A stretch of 64,000 nt of DNA from Cryptomeria japonica (Eukaryota > Streptophyta > Pinopsida > Cupressales > Cupressaceae), in assembly GCF_030272615.1 (NCBI RefSeq), contig NC_081405.1, positions 152,002,113-152,066,112 on the forward strand, written 5' to 3'. Shown here piece by piece: positions 48,171 to 61,489 of this stretch. Made by a program: the position numbers and the translations under genes. Within the stretch, counting starts at the first letter, position 1; each line of letters begins with the position of its first letter. The notes under the pieces were generated by a model that searched no databases, had not been told where the DNA came from, and saw only the letters and a list, made by a program, of their open reading frames with translations.

Positions 48171-49338
48171 TCAGTTATGCCCCCAAGTATGCAAATCTAT
48201 GATAACATGATGATTTATAGAATGTGGTGGAGACAATGAATTTTTTATATAAGTTATGCTAATGCAGGATGCATGACAAAAATGTAGATCCTATTCGAAC
48301 AAGGATGAGTGTGTGTGCCTTTCATTCTGAAATGCACTAAATGAATTGAAGGTAGGAAACGTTTCAGAGATAGGAGTTCAATCCGTTCTTAGAAAACCTT
48401 AGACCATTCAACCTAACTCACTATGTAACCAAGATTTATGAATGAAGGCACGTAAAACTTCTCCATCAATTCTTGAAACTTTGATCTTCTTTTGCCCATG
48501 TGTGTGCATTTGAGTTTATTCTGACTCTTATAATCATCAAAGGCCCTTGGAATCCTATGTGGCTAGCTACGTGAGTTATTCTAACTTCAAAAGCATCCTG
48601 GATAGAGCCTCGCTGCTAGCAATATTTTAGGGCTCCGATGAGGTTATACACCATAATCTCTCAAATATTGCTCCATTTCCAATAGGCATCCATAGCCTTT
48701 ATGGAGTTATTCGCATGTTCCCATAGTCAAGCTTTTTGTTGCACTTATATGCATGATATTTCAGCTATATCTCTTTGCTCTTTTTGCTTTGAGATGGATA
48801 TTGGCATAACACTTTTTTCTTTTATTTTATTGCCTTGACTTGTAAGTAATGAAACCTACTTGGGTATGACAATTACAACAGTGTTGAAGCAGAATATTGG
48901 ATTTTTCACTAGCCACATGACCAACTAGGTATCTGTAATGACTTAGAGCTATTGATTAATGTGTGAGATATAGCAATTGATAGATTTTGGGTAACAAGAC
49001 TTGATAGTGAAACTATGACCAAGGATAAAGCTTAATCACAAGGTGACGTTGAAGATGAATGACTAAAGACCTCCTAAAGACTTCATGAACAAGTATCTAG
49101 GAAATGAGACAACCTTCGTTTCTTTTAGTGCAGACAGGTGAATGACTCAAAAAATTATCATGTTTATATTGATGCAACTCTATGAGAAAGCAATAATGAT
49201 ATGTAGCTATATGTTGTGCAACGGTGATATGCAAGCAACTATGATGTACTCTGAAATGAAGATATGCAATGCAGTAAAGAAAAATGCAAATGCAGTACTA
49301 AAAATTGAAATGAACCCACCCTTAGATGTAATATCTTT

Positions 49339-50831
49339 TTAGGTGAATGTTGTTATTGAGTTGGTATGAACTCTATGTAGATAATTCATTGGTCTTTGTT
49401 TGAAGAGTTGGATGAACCTGTCTTTTTTAATAGGATAGTCAGCTAGGAGTCTTTCATGTACAGTGTCTGCTATAGCCTCCTTATTTTCAAACCAATCCAG
49501 CTGTGGTAGACCTTCTTGCCTCCAGTCTTTCAAGTGTGGGTGTATGAGGCAAATAGATTTTGGTTTCGAAGTTGTGACATGAGTGGGTGTTATGCCTATT
49601 TTTATTGATGCACTTGAAGAGTATGATGAAGCCAACCAGGTGTTGATCGCATTAGTTGGTGTTATTCTTGTTTTTCTCACCATATTGGCATTTAATGATG
49701 GCACATATACAATTGTTGACAAGTTGTCCTGTCTAGTATGATCTGGATTGGTGATTCCATTGGTAAGGGGTTTATGAACAACTTGTATAGAGACATTGAG
49801 ATCATGAGGAAGACTAGTAGAAATGGTAGATTCATTTGAGAGGGAATCTCATGAGAGAAATGAAGGATTATGACATGAAAATGAAGGGAAAGAGGGATCT
49901 TGATAAGGATCTGGATAAATAATGGGATCTTGTTTAGGACATGAAAGTGAAGGGATACTTCGATCTTGACTTGAAAAAAATTATTAGGAAGGATGGAAGG
50001 GATGTCTTGATCTTGTTTAGCAAGTGGATGTTGGATGGAACTTGAAAGAACATCTTGCTCTTGAGAAACAAGGGTGTTATTATGAGTGGAATAGAAAAGA
50101 ATGAGGGGATCATCATAAGATTCTTGATAGGTGGAGTCTTCATAAAAAATTAGGTAGGATGAAAGCGTTTGTTCTTGTTCTTGATTTATTTCATGATTGA
50201 TTTCTTCTGATTTTGGATTGTCCTCCTGACACAGAGGAGTTTGCATGGGAGATTTTTGGATGGTTCCAACATTTTGGCATGATGAGGAAGAATTTTGAAT
50301 GAGATCCTTTGAATCATGACTTGAATTAGATTGGATTTGTACGATGGATAACCCTTGGGAGATTGTGTTATTGGATAGAGATGACATGGATTGGTCTTGT
50401 GTGACTTCAAGGGATGACGAAATGGTGGATAGATATGGTTGTTTGGACTTTGGTTGAAAGGGATTTGATTTTGGTTGAAAGGAGTATGATTTTGGGTGAA
50501 AGATGTTTGATTTTGGTTGAATGAATTTTAATTTGGACTTTGGTTGAAAGGGGTTTGATTTTGGTTGAAAGAGGTTTGAATGTTGGGTTGGTGTGAATTT
50601 TGATTTGGACTTTGGTTGAATGGGGTTTGATTTTGATTGAAAGAGGTTTGATTTTGGTTGAAAAAGGTTTGGTTTTGGTTGAAAGAGGTACTTTGAATGT
50701 TGGGTTGATATGATTGGTGTGATAGATATGTTGGGTTGAAAGAAGGTTGACATGACTCTAATATTGGTTGAACTGAGGTAGGAATAATTTTGTTGAAGAA
50801 TGAAGGTTGGAATGTTTGAATGGTCTAACAA
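49339..50831 (-). pseudogene. Gag-like ORF of the non-autonomous element
   Basis: It starts at ATG 50829-50831 (MLDHSNIPTFILQQNYSYLS). It then has about 10 copies of a FQPKSN-like unit (50440-50710), a Ser/Gln-rich region, and from about 49930 a more conserved end with HLKDWRQEGLPQLDWFENKE and HERLLADYPIKKDRFIQLF (49420-49530). The reading frame shifts once at an A7 homopolymer (49974-49980); downstream frames remain open except for one stop near 49860. About 497 codons in total. I recognise no capsid or CCHC motif. By position, between the primer-site leader and 3' region, it may be a gag-like product that packages the RNA. Confidence 0.6.
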
Positions 50832-51164
50832 GAAAAAGAAGGTTGGCCTAGTAATGATTCACTCATGGTTATCACCTCCCTCATCATATTTTCTAACCAA
50901 CCCCTATGGTTGCTAGGACTAGTCATGTCTCTCAGTTGTTGTTGCAAAGTATTGATTTGTTGAGATAATATTTCTATGGATGGTGTTGGAATAGGAATGG
51001 AAGGGATGAATTCTTCACCTTCCCTATGAAATGGATAACGCTAATCCATGATGTTTGCTTGATTGGTTTGGACCTAGGATCACAACATGTAATATGTTTT
51101 CTCCCTTTCTAGAATTTTGCAATGTTTGATTGATTTGTTGATCTTGACAAGCTTGTTTGCTGCG

Positions 51165-51270
51165 AGGTTTTGATCTTGTTGATATTGAAACTTGACTTTG
51201 TTGAGGGGTTTGATCTTGTTGATGTTGAAACTTAACTTTGTTGAGGGATTTGATCTTGTCATGATGTTGT
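51165..51270 (-). repeat. Tandem 45-bp repeat, about 2.3 copies
   Basis: Units of TTGATCTTGTTGATRTTGAA followed by ACTTRACTTTGTTGAGGG occur two and a third times between the gag-like ORF and the leader repeat. Confidence 0.8.
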
Positions 51271-52493
51271 TGACTAAACCTAGTTGAGATTCCACTTTGT
51301 TTTTGGTATTTCTAAAATGTTTGAATTTGGTGAAATGTAGTAAAGGACACAACAAACACATAAAAAAGAATAATAACATAGAAAGAATACTTGTTTAAAG
51401 AACTTTTTCAAATTCTCATGAATGTTGGAGTATTTTTCAAAACCCCATTTTGTTTTCGCTATAATTGGTCAATCGATAACACATCAAACAAACTCTCCTA
51501 ATGGTCAAAAGGTGACAAGTATTACCACAACCCACAACTTGATACTCCGTCAGCTCAAACAACCCTATCATACCCTAGGGTGCGCCCATTTTTTTGCCTT
51601 TTTCTGGAAATTAGACCAAAGAAGATTGCTCCTCAATTGGCTCGTTATCCTGGGAGATACATGGTGAGTGTCTTAGGGGCAGATTCTTCCCCACCCTTGC
51701 ACTGTGATAATCCAAGTGTCTGGTTACTGACTCAATTGGGATTCTAATTTCTAATGTGTTTAGAAAGGGTTCTGTTCGAGTGGTCACAATCAACAACATT
51801 TCACACTCCGTTGAGGGAGGCCTCCCAGTCTGTAGAGGTTACGCTCTACATATTTTAACGTACCGTATAGGCACTAAGGGAGACATAACGCCATTATGAC
51901 AACATGTAACACTCGTCGCATATGATTTTCATCACATACACATTTATTTATAGTGGCTTGGATTAATTGGCTTTAACCGTTGCCACTTAGGTCGTTCCCT
52001 CTTACTTAGCCTTATAGGCTACTTGGGAGGCAAGCCTTCTAAATGTGTTATCCTAATGCAGAAAATGAAATAAAGCATGAAAAAGGTGGGTCTAGCTTTT
52101 TGATCACTCGAAAAAGGGGAGAGCATATACCTATCACCTTGAAGACATGAAGAACAATGATTCCTTAAAACCTTCATTGCAATGTTTTCTAAACTATTAG
52201 AGATGTTGCTCGAAAAAGGCATGGGGTTCATTTTAACCGTCATAGCAATGATGAAAGTTGTATTGTTCTTTATTAAAAGAACCAAAAGAAAGATTTAGCT
52301 AAACTAAGTTCAGCTGTCCCTGTAAGAAACCATGAGAATTGTTAGCACATTGTGGGCTTTCGAGCCTAATTTTTTTCCTTTGGTTACAAAAATCTGCTTA
52401 AGTGTTTATCAATGATCTGTTATAAAACAAAACACTAAAAGACTAGAATTTAAGAAAAATGAAAGATTAGAGAGGTTTTTTTTTACATGAGGA

Positions 52494-52990
52494 ACTTGCT
52501 AAAAATGGAAACTGCCAAAAATAGAAACTTTCTAGAAATGGAAACTTTTCAAAAACATAAACCTGCCACAAATGAAAACTTTCCAAAAACAAAAACCTGC
52601 CAAAAATAGAAACCTATAAAAATGGAAACTTTATAGAAATGGAACCCTGCCAAAAACATAAACTTTCCAAAAATGAAAACCTGCCAAAAATGGAAACTTT
52701 CTAGAAACAAAAACCTACCAAAAACAAAAACTTTCCAAAAACAAAAACTTGCCAAAAATGGAAACTTTCCAGAAGTGGAAACCTGCCAAAAATAGAAACT
52801 TTCCAAAATGGAAACTTGCAAAAATGGAAACCTGCCAAAAATGAAAAATTTTCAAAAATGGAAACCTACAAAAAATGGAAACTTTCTAGAAATGGAAACC
52901 TGCCAAAAACGAAAAACTTGCTAAAAATGAAAACTTTCTAGAAATGGAAACTTTCCAAAAATGGAAACCTGCCAAAAATGGAAACCTGCA
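52494..52990 (-). repeat. Leader tandem repeat, 15-16 bp units
   Basis: AAAAATGGAAACYTGCC and AAAAATGGAAACTTTCC alternate for about 500 bp, ending about 50 bp from the 5' LTR. The 90-codon minus ORF (52549-52821) is repeat-encoded. Confidence 0.92.
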
Positions 52991-53021
52991 GACATACACA
53001 AAATTTCAAATTGCTGTTAGT

Positions 53022-53040
53022 TCACATCGGTTTCACCAAA
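53022..53040 (-). other. Primer binding site region
   Basis: The minus strand directly after the 5' LTR reads TTTGGTGAAACCGATGTGA. The TGGTG start fits a tRNA 3' end complement, but I cannot name the tRNA. The position is what supports the call. Confidence 0.6.
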
Positions 53041-53761
53041 TGGACTCAGGGTTAAAATCATCATAATTAATCAGATTATAAGAGCGAATCACAAACTCCA
53101 ATCTAATTAGAATTAATCCTAAATAACAATCGAATAATCCAAAACCAATTGAATAATGAACAAATGAATCTAATTAAGACTCCTCAATCGATTTGACAAA
53201 GCTTCCATTGCTCTTCTCCTTAGTTGTTGTAGAATTTGGACTTTCGAATGATTAAATGCACATGAAATTGAAATTGAAATTGATTTTCATTTTCAATTTG
53301 GATTTGAATTTGGACTTTCGAATGCTGAAATGCACATGAAATTAACTGAAATTCAGATTTGGTGAAATGTGAATTTGATGATTTGGAATTAGATGAAATT
53401 AATTGAAATTCGAATTTGGGAGAAAATGAAATGAAATTATATGGAATTATAATTTGGGGATTTGGAAGAATTAATTAATTAATTAATTAATTTAAATGAA
53501 ATTATTTAATCATAAGAAATTGAATTAATTAAATAATAAAGATTATTTAACTAAAGAAAATGTCATAATTAATTAAATAATTAATATTTAATTAATATTT
53601 GGAAGATGATTGATTGATTTAAGAATAGAAATTGAATAATTAGTAGTGTTGAATGTGATAATCAGAAGAACTAATTACTTTAATCAAATAATTAAAGAAT
53701 TACTTAATTAAATAGATGAATAATTAGTATGTGATCAATGAGATATTTTTAGGTGTCTACA
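53041..53761 (-). repeat. 5' LTR of the large non-autonomous element, with internal deletion
   Basis: It runs from TGGACTCAGGG to GGTGTCTACA, 721 bp. It aligns to the 3' LTR but lacks about 390 bp after GTTGTTGTAGAATT. The deletion joint holds a partial duplicate of TTTGGACTTTCGAATG (about 53235 and 53309), as expected from slipped repair. Confidence 0.92.
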
Positions 53762-53766
53762 CCAAG

Positions 53767-56700
53767 CATTGAAGGAATGAAGCAAAAATAAAGGATTTTA
53801 AGATGAAATCACAATATTCCTATCAAATTACTCACATACAATGTTGGAACATAAATAATTAAGAAAGCATGAAGATTCTTTATTAAAAAAATGGAACAAA
53901 ACTCATTACAAGTCTGAAAAAATGCTCTATATTGACTATAAATCTCATGAGTGATGAGTTAAAAAATCCAAATCATGAGGTTACATCAGAGATAAGACTT
54001 AGAACTCATGAAAGAAGAGAGAAGAAATCTGACTTATAACAAAAGAGGCTCCAAAATTTGAAAATTTGAAATGTTTAGCTGTCTTTGACTCCTTTGAGAT
54101 AATGTTGACCACTTCTCCTTAAAATCAAGTACTAACTGGTTGTGACGTTGAAATTAGAGTTGCTTGGGCGGATGGCCTTGGAAATCCCCCAAAATCAGGG
54201 TTGGAACTGAGGTTTATTAGTAGTTAACTGTCTCAAAATTCCCATTGGATGGTAACTAAGCCTTGGGGGCCTTTAAATTAGGGGTTGAATTGCTATAAAG
54301 GCCTCAAAAAGCTCCTCAAAACATGGGATTTGTATTTGGCCGACTGACCCCCCTTGACTAAATTTTGAATTTTGGGCTTGCATTGATGACCAATTCGAAC
54401 TTGAAATTCAAACATCAACAAGTGATTTGAATTTGAAGACTGAAACTAATTTAAACAGGGACTCCTCTTGACTAAACAAAAGTTATGATGTCTTCATTAT
54501 GACTGATTTGAGGAGCTTCTTCACTTGCTGCTCTATGGATGTTTTTAGTCCCCTTTGGGGTCTATGTATTCACTATTCTTAGGATTGACATGATCTAATC
54601 TTCAAAATTGTGTATATGATCTCACTGTATTTCTTTATGCTTAGATAGTCTTTAACCGCTCTTGACTGTAAATGTTGTAGGTCCGTAGACCGTTCTGTGA
54701 TTGAGCACTACACTTTGAAGAGAACTTGATCTTTTCTGTGATTGCTTATGACTCTATCTCCATTGAAACCTTTCACTACCACCGAATATAACTCTACTTG
54801 TGCAATAGCTATAATGACCTCCATTAGAGCCTTTGTGCTATTGGCTGATCCCATTGATTTCTTACTGGCTGGTAATGGTGATGGCTACCATTATTGAGTT
54901 TTGTGAATGTAATATGTCAATCTTAATCCACAACTCTATCAAAAATCTCATCATTGTTATTACTATCCTAGAGCTATGTTCGAGCATAATGAAACCTAAT
55001 TCTCTATCTAGGGCTATTATCTCTACATCTCACATATCCATTTGCTATGAGACTCTGTATTTGACTGAACTGACCCCTTTGACTATAACATTAACCCTGT
55101 CAAAGCTATCTAGATAGTCAATGATTCCTTTGTATTTGGACATGTAACTTCTTACTTTCTTTGATCTTAAATAAGATTGTCTTTATTCTATTATGCATCC
55201 TCCATCTTTCAAACCCTTGCACACCTTGTGTATTCACTACCTTTTCTGCAATATAATGTACCCTAACATTGAAACTATTCTTTTAACATTCATATCCCTT
55301 TTTGTAAACTATGATTGTCCCTCTTAATGGATTGTGGTCTCTCTTTTCACAAGTTTGTGACAGTGAAAGCATGCTTTGTGTTGCTCTATTTTGAGAATAC
55401 TCCTGTGACTGTTGTAGCTCGTGACTTTGTGTTTGAGGATTGATTTCTTTTGCAATTATCCTTGGCTATAGCTTGCCTTGTCTTCATGTGAGACTCCACT
55501 CTTTGAATCTTAAATTACCTTACCAAAGCATATAAACCTTGTGCTTTAGACTATGGTTATCTTTTGTATATCACTGTCTCAACACAAGGACTCTTTCAAC
55601 AATACACTGCTCTTGAGGTTTTATCATAACCTTGGTTAAATGATAGCACTCCTTGATAAGGTTATAAAAAGATAATCAAAACCATTCACACTTCTGCTAC
55701 ATAGATGTGATAGTGGAAGCCACTATCTTGTACCTTGCACTATCATTTGACTCAGGGCTTGTTGCAGAATGTCTTTGAGATGCTCACTCTCTTTGAAACA
55801 CTGTCATATATACCTTATAGCATTTTTGCAGACACATGCTTACTGTTCATCCTTGTGATGAAGGTCATTCATTGCATGAAACTTAGGACAATCATTGCCC
55901 TCTAAATACTATGATAGCTTCTTACTAAAATAGGGATTGCTCTGAAGTTGAAAAATTATCACAATATGTTAACATGGACTATCATATCCCTAGGGTTTAA
56001 TGTCTATTCTTTCCATGGATGTTATGGATAACTATTCTTTGTTCTCCATGGTTGTCTCTACACACAACCTTTAGGCATTGTCATGTATCTATCAAATACC
56101 CTTTCACTTATTGTATCTTCATCATTAGGTTTGATCTTCATGAACTTTTTCATCTGTCATTCTTTTGCTCTGTGACAATGACCGCACTCATATTTTAGAG
56201 GCTTCCAAATTTAAACACCCCTAAATTTTAGAGTTCTACCGTGTCTCTGGGTTCTGTATGGATCTTTTGTTACTTGTGTCTACAAATCATTGTTGATCAT
56301 TGTGCCTATCAATCTACCTTTACTGTGTTTGAGTACTGCATCATTTTCTTTGTCCTAGAACTCAATTTTCCTGTGCTCATCACACCTTTCTTCACTATGA
56401 TCTTTATTTTGTTCAAGATCATCAAAGACTACTGATGTATGATACAATAATTTTTTTTCTACACTTGTGAGCCCTAGGAAAGATAAACCTTATCATGGAT
56501 TTCATGTGTATTACCTATGATAAAGAACTAAACTTGTTCTTACATTTAATCTTAGTTCAAAACCACCTTTAATCTTTTTAGTCTGTATCACATGCTCTGT
56601 TATCATTCATTTAATCTGTTGCATTGAAATGTGCATTGGAAATATACCAACTGCTAAATAATCTATGGGCTTTATGGCATTAGAATTGTCTACCCTTGCA

Positions 56701-58205
56701 ATGACTATTGTATTTGCTGCTCTGAATGCATCTACCATTCTTTAATGTCAATATCACTATCTTATATGCCTCAGGACTGCTCTCTAAGATGAATGCAAAG
56801 CCTTTATTACTTGTCCTTGTAGCTTTCTGAGACTATTCTTAAACCCTCCGACTCTCTGTTCACCAATAAAGGCTATGACTATATTTTACCATTTTGATTG
56901 TTAAAAATCCCTTGATTGTGGAGATACCCTCATTGGGAATTGTGACTAAGACACTACTTGTATCTTTGAGTAATTTCACAACTTGATGCCACTTTTGGAT
57001 GTTATGCTCTTTACCTCTGTAAATACACCAATTTGTTCATGCTTTTGGACAATAACATACTCCAAGTGATTTGTTTTCATAGTGAATAATTCAAAACAAT
57101 GAATACCCTTAACTCTTGTAAAACCTTTGAATGACTCTCTTCAATCAATGAATGATCATATAATGAAAAATAATACCCTTAAAAGAAAAACCATATCACC
57201 ATTGTAACAATGTAGAAACTCAGAAAAAGAACAGTCATTAAATCATAAAGAATAGTGAAGAAAACTTCCAATCCTATGAAAGAGCAGCAATGAGAATAGG
57301 ATAAACACTACTCAAAGAGGGCCCATGGCTTGTAGCTCATTATTTATTGACGGACATCCAAAATATCATGAAAAAGTGACAACGAACACAAGTTCTATGC
57401 AAAGTGTGATATTCTCAAGATTCAAAACCCTACCTCATTTTCCTGAAAACTCTACTTCTTTTGCACTTAATTTGAAAAATGTGGCTTCATCTAATGTTCT
57501 TGCTCCTTAAAATTATTTTCATTTTTCTTACTGCTCCCCACACCTTCAAATCTACTTGTTGGGTCTGAGACATCAATGATACCAACTTTAAGAACTGATC
57601 CTTTTATTTGAGAGGTGTCCATCATTGGAGGCCATGAAAAAATTTTAGTATGAAATTAGGGCTTTCTTATTCCTATGAGGACTACATCTTCTCCTTGTGA
57701 ATCACTAACTCTTCCTCAAACTCTTTCTTGGTAATGAGTTCAAACCTTAGTTAGAGCATGCCTTGAAAAGTCTCAACAAAACTTCCCTCCAAAACCTCAA
57801 TGCAAACCTTTTTGCCTTGTCCCTACTTTTTCCATGTATTCTTTTGGAAATAATACTTTTGCCATTAATTTCAAAAGAACATTTTATGAAAATAAAAGGA
57901 TTTTAGGAATTTTATTAATAAAATAAAGCTAACATAAGGCTAAAAGATCATCCCATTTGCAAATTTTTTATTTAAAAACAAAACAAAACAAGGACCACAA
58001 AATGTTATGATGCCAAAGAGTAAAACATTATACAATTTTAAGGCTAAACTGAAAATGGTCAACATCATTGTGAAGGGAAAACATTACTGTTTCATTGTTC
58101 TTGTCTATCTTAAATTGTAAGGACTATGCTTTGTCTCCTGTCATAATTTGAAACATATTGTGGATGTAATTGTTCTCTGATTAATTCTTGAGCTTCCTAT
58201 CATTA
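53767..58205. other. Unassigned stretch
   Basis: AT-rich DNA, with Cys/Thr/Ser-coding low-complexity ORFs only. A 61-codon ORF at 57325-57510 has no recognised product. I see no terminal repeats or coding blocks I can name. The left edge once adjoined 44893 before the non-autonomous element inserted. Confidence 0.45.
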
Positions 58206-59830
58206 TGTTGGGTGAAAATTTTGTAAGCTGATAGAGGTTTACAAGATGTTTGTTTCACGACAGTACATGAGATGATACCTCTTAGAAGGCAAGGTATAAT
58301 CTCTCCTAGTTATAAGGGAAGGCTCCACCTTTCTACTGCAATTTCTATCTATTCTTAATCTACCTGCTAACTTTACACTAATTCAAGATGATACAACAAC
58401 TTAATTTTCTTTTTTTCAGAATAATTTTTATCTGATTCTCTATTTAGAACAAATTTTTCCTTTTCTCTATAAAACAACTCAAATTTGTAGTAATCTTAAT
58501 AATCTATACTAATTGAAAGCAAAGTGTCTATAAGAGTACAAACCCTCCCGTTGCTTCCTTTTTCTAAAAATGACTTAAGGGACGATCCTTTTGTATACAA
58601 AAGAACTCAAAGTTGCTTTAAAATACCTAAGTCCTATCAACCACTTAACCAAAATATCGATATATGGCTAGCTTAGATACTTTCAAATTGTAAATATTTG
58701 TCAAATATAGCCAAAATATAGAGCACAATGAATAACATAGAAGAGAGACAATAGATTTGATAAGAACAAACCATATTCTAATTAAAGTGCAAAATAAGAT
58801 CAGCCAGATCATTACATACAATGTAAGATGAGCTTGCTTATAAAGGTAGGGCCATATGGATATGTGAGCACACAATCATGACATGTGGCTCAATAAGAAA
58901 CAAGAGTAGGTGAGGGTAGGTAGGAGTAGGTAGGAGAAATAATAAAATATTCCTCAAGAGGTGGATCACCCGCAAAAGGTGGAATGCAACAACAAGATAA
59001 AACCACAAAAGGTGGAATTTCTCCTACATGCATCATCCCTATGTGCACACTTACCTAATTGTCTCATATGCAAACTACTATGAAATGCATTACCCTAAGT
59101 CAACTTAAGTAAAGTGTAATTATGAGACATAATTTACACCAACAGAAATAAATCATAAAATTTTCTAGTCTAACAAGATAACTCAATAAAGCACAAAGAC
59201 TTTATCTTATTATCCACTTAATGAAAACTTGTATAGATAATAAGCAAAAGCTCAAAGTCTTCAAGCTATTATCCACACCAATTTTCTATTCTCAAATTCT
59301 CAAAGTAACACAAAGTCTACTTATATGAACTCAAATTACTCTTCAATATTTTGCACAAGTAACAATACTCAACTTAAATCTTTTCAAGAATATACAACAT
59401 AAATGACATAAGAACATCTATGTCATACACAAGATTGATTCTAATGCAAAGTCTGAAAGCCAAACTTGTCTTCTCTTTGATTAAGTTTGCAAATTGACAA
59501 TATGAACACAAAGTCTCACTTTTCTTTTCACTTCGATAGAGTTTTTTTGCATAAAATAATGATGGAAAAAAATCCTTATTACAATTAAATCCCTCATATA
59601 TATAGAAGAGAGATGATGCTAAAAAATAGGAAAAGTAACAACTAATTTGTGACCAAGTCAAAATTAGAGACCTATTTGACTTAGAACACGTGCAATCCTA
59701 CATGTGTACTAGTGCATACATAGAATGACCCCTGAGGTGTCGATTGAAATTATAAAATGCCATTGCACTAGAGATGCATAAAAATGACTAAGTGTCTACA
59801 GACACATCTTTATTATGATCACTGTTCTTC
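58206..59830 (+). mobile_element. LTR-like segment of the TGTTGGGT family
   Basis: It starts TGTTGGGTGAAAATTTTG, matching the right end of the LTR at 20035-22690. It shares, in order, a CTCTCCTAG..AAGGGAAGG block, AACTCAATAAA, CAAAGTCTACTTAT and GACATAAGAAC with that copy. The end is not set; the limit given is where similarity fades. No gene. Confidence 0.5.
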
Positions 59831-60652
59831 TGAAAATCTTCATATTGTTGTCAAGTGTTAGTTAACAAATTTCGTTCTCTCTAAATTATTACAATATTGA
59901 TTCATAGCCCAAATATGAGAACAAACCATTAACAAACTGTTGGAAAATTTGCAATTGCTTCTACAACTTTCCTTTGAATTTGAGAGGTACAAATCCCTCT
60001 TATGATGTAATTTTGGGTTTTGAGGGCATGCTTTTATCCAGAAAATAGGAAAGGTAAGCTTTACAAACTTTATAAAGAAAAGGAAGATGATATTAATCCC
60101 ACATTATCTTCACAACAAAGTATGAAGAACAAGTTTCATGAAATTTAAATATAAATCATCTACCAACGTCCATACAAAGATTGCTACTAGTGTATGATTA
60201 TCACATATAAAAGAATCCAATAACAACAACACACATATAACACAAGAAACTACTCTCCATCATGTAACATAAATTTTATGACCGAAGAACAAATATTCTA
60301 GCATTCAATGAATCTTTCAGATCTAGATATGAGATGATAAAATCATATATAAATTGAAATTCCTTTTGAAATAGAACAAAGTCTACTCCAAACAGAATTC
60401 AATTAAACTTTTCCAAGTTGGCAATGCTACTATAAAATGAAAAACCAGATTGATCAAAAAATTGGAACTCATTCCATTGGTTCATCATCCCTTAAGTAGT
60501 TCAACATCTAACTAATTTAAAATAACGACTTCTTGAGCACAACTGACTAAAGAGAGTTTTAAAACGTAACTTTAAAAATAGAAACGGTCCATTAGGACCA
60601 ATAGTTTTTGAGAAAATAATTTTAAAAATTAAACAAACTAACTAAAGAATAA
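59831..60652. other. Unassigned stretch
   Basis: AT-rich; nothing recognised on either strand. Confidence 0.5.
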
Positions 60653-61290
60653 CTAAAAATCCACCACGTCCTCATTTACCTCTTCATCTTCCAGTTTTTC
60701 CACATCATCTACTACCTATTGGTGTTCTTCTATTGCATCCATTTCACCACCTTGGGACTCCTGCGCCACCTCTGGGTTCATCCTTTTTCTATATGCTCTA
60801 AAGTTGAAGAGAACTGGTGATAGCTCTTCAGTTGCAGGTTTAGTTGTAGCTCCAACTCTGATCTTCTACTTGGAAACCCTTTGGCTAGCCTCAACAATCT
60901 TCCTTGGGACATCCTTGACTTCTTCATTGATAGAATTCAACACCATGATTGCATCCTTTAGACGTTCCAAAGAATTGGATCCAACATTAGCTGTAGAAAA
61001 TCTATCTTCCACTTTCTGACAGAATGTTCTTTTCACTACCTCTCCTTCTAACAGTTATTTTCCATCATCTCTAAATACGTTTATACCAATTATGGAGAAG
61101 TGGCTCTTCAGGTCTTGTTGGAGAGTTATGTTTTGAACAATGGAGGCCATGAGATAGGATTGTAATTATTTTATGACATGATGCTTCCAATCTAGCATTT
61201 CTTTCCACACATTGATCTTATCTGTATCAGGATCCAGTTGAGATACCTATTGTTTGAGAGTCTAGTCCATGCCTCATATATTCAAAACAT
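60653..61290 (-). pseudogene. Degenerate ORF of unknown family
   Basis: On the minus strand, ending at a stop at 60653-60655, a coding-like stretch of about 200 codons has about five stops. Segments are KINVWKEMLDWKHHVIK, MASIVQNITLQQDLKSHF, SLERLKDAIMVLNSINEEV and an acidic tail (DDVEKLEDEEVNEDVV). It is helical and charged, similar in style to the C-terminal parts of elements A and B, but I find no matching motif. The 5' end is cut near the plus-strand LTR element beginning about 61320. Confidence 0.5.
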
Positions 61291-61489
61291 CCTAATTCCT
61301 ATAATCAGTGATGTGGATAATTTGTGGCAATATCAAAACTAGGTTTTCTCTCCACATATACACAACAAGAAATCTCATCCAGTCCATTTAATTCATTCAT
61401 CCCATTTCACCCATTTATCTTGGAGACTCCAATTTATTCATTCACTCCCCCTTCATCATCTTCATCTTTTCATTATCTAGTCCTCCTAT

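Larger units (their letters stand above)
44894..53761 (-). mobile_element. Complete large non-autonomous LTR element (LARD type)
   Basis: 8.87 kb on the minus strand with LTRs at both ends (53041-53761 5', 44894-46000 3') and a perfect target duplication CCAAG (44889-44893 and 53762-53766). A polypurine tract (AAAGAGGGGCAAA) abuts the 3' LTR. The interior holds a tandem repeat after the primer site, a gag-like ORF and low-complexity tracts, but no protease, reverse transcriptase, RNase H or integrase. Pol enzymes would have to come from another element. The LTR starts TGTAGACACCTAAAAATG, shared with the 61687 LTR and the palindrome ends. Confidence 0.92.

Noticed and set aside
52549-52821. 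90-codon minus-strand ORF of aromatic repeats
   Set aside because: It only translates the leader tandem repeat.
54833-57510. Host genes in the 54-58 kb stretch
   Set aside because: Only short ORFs with skewed composition and no recognisable domain on either strand.
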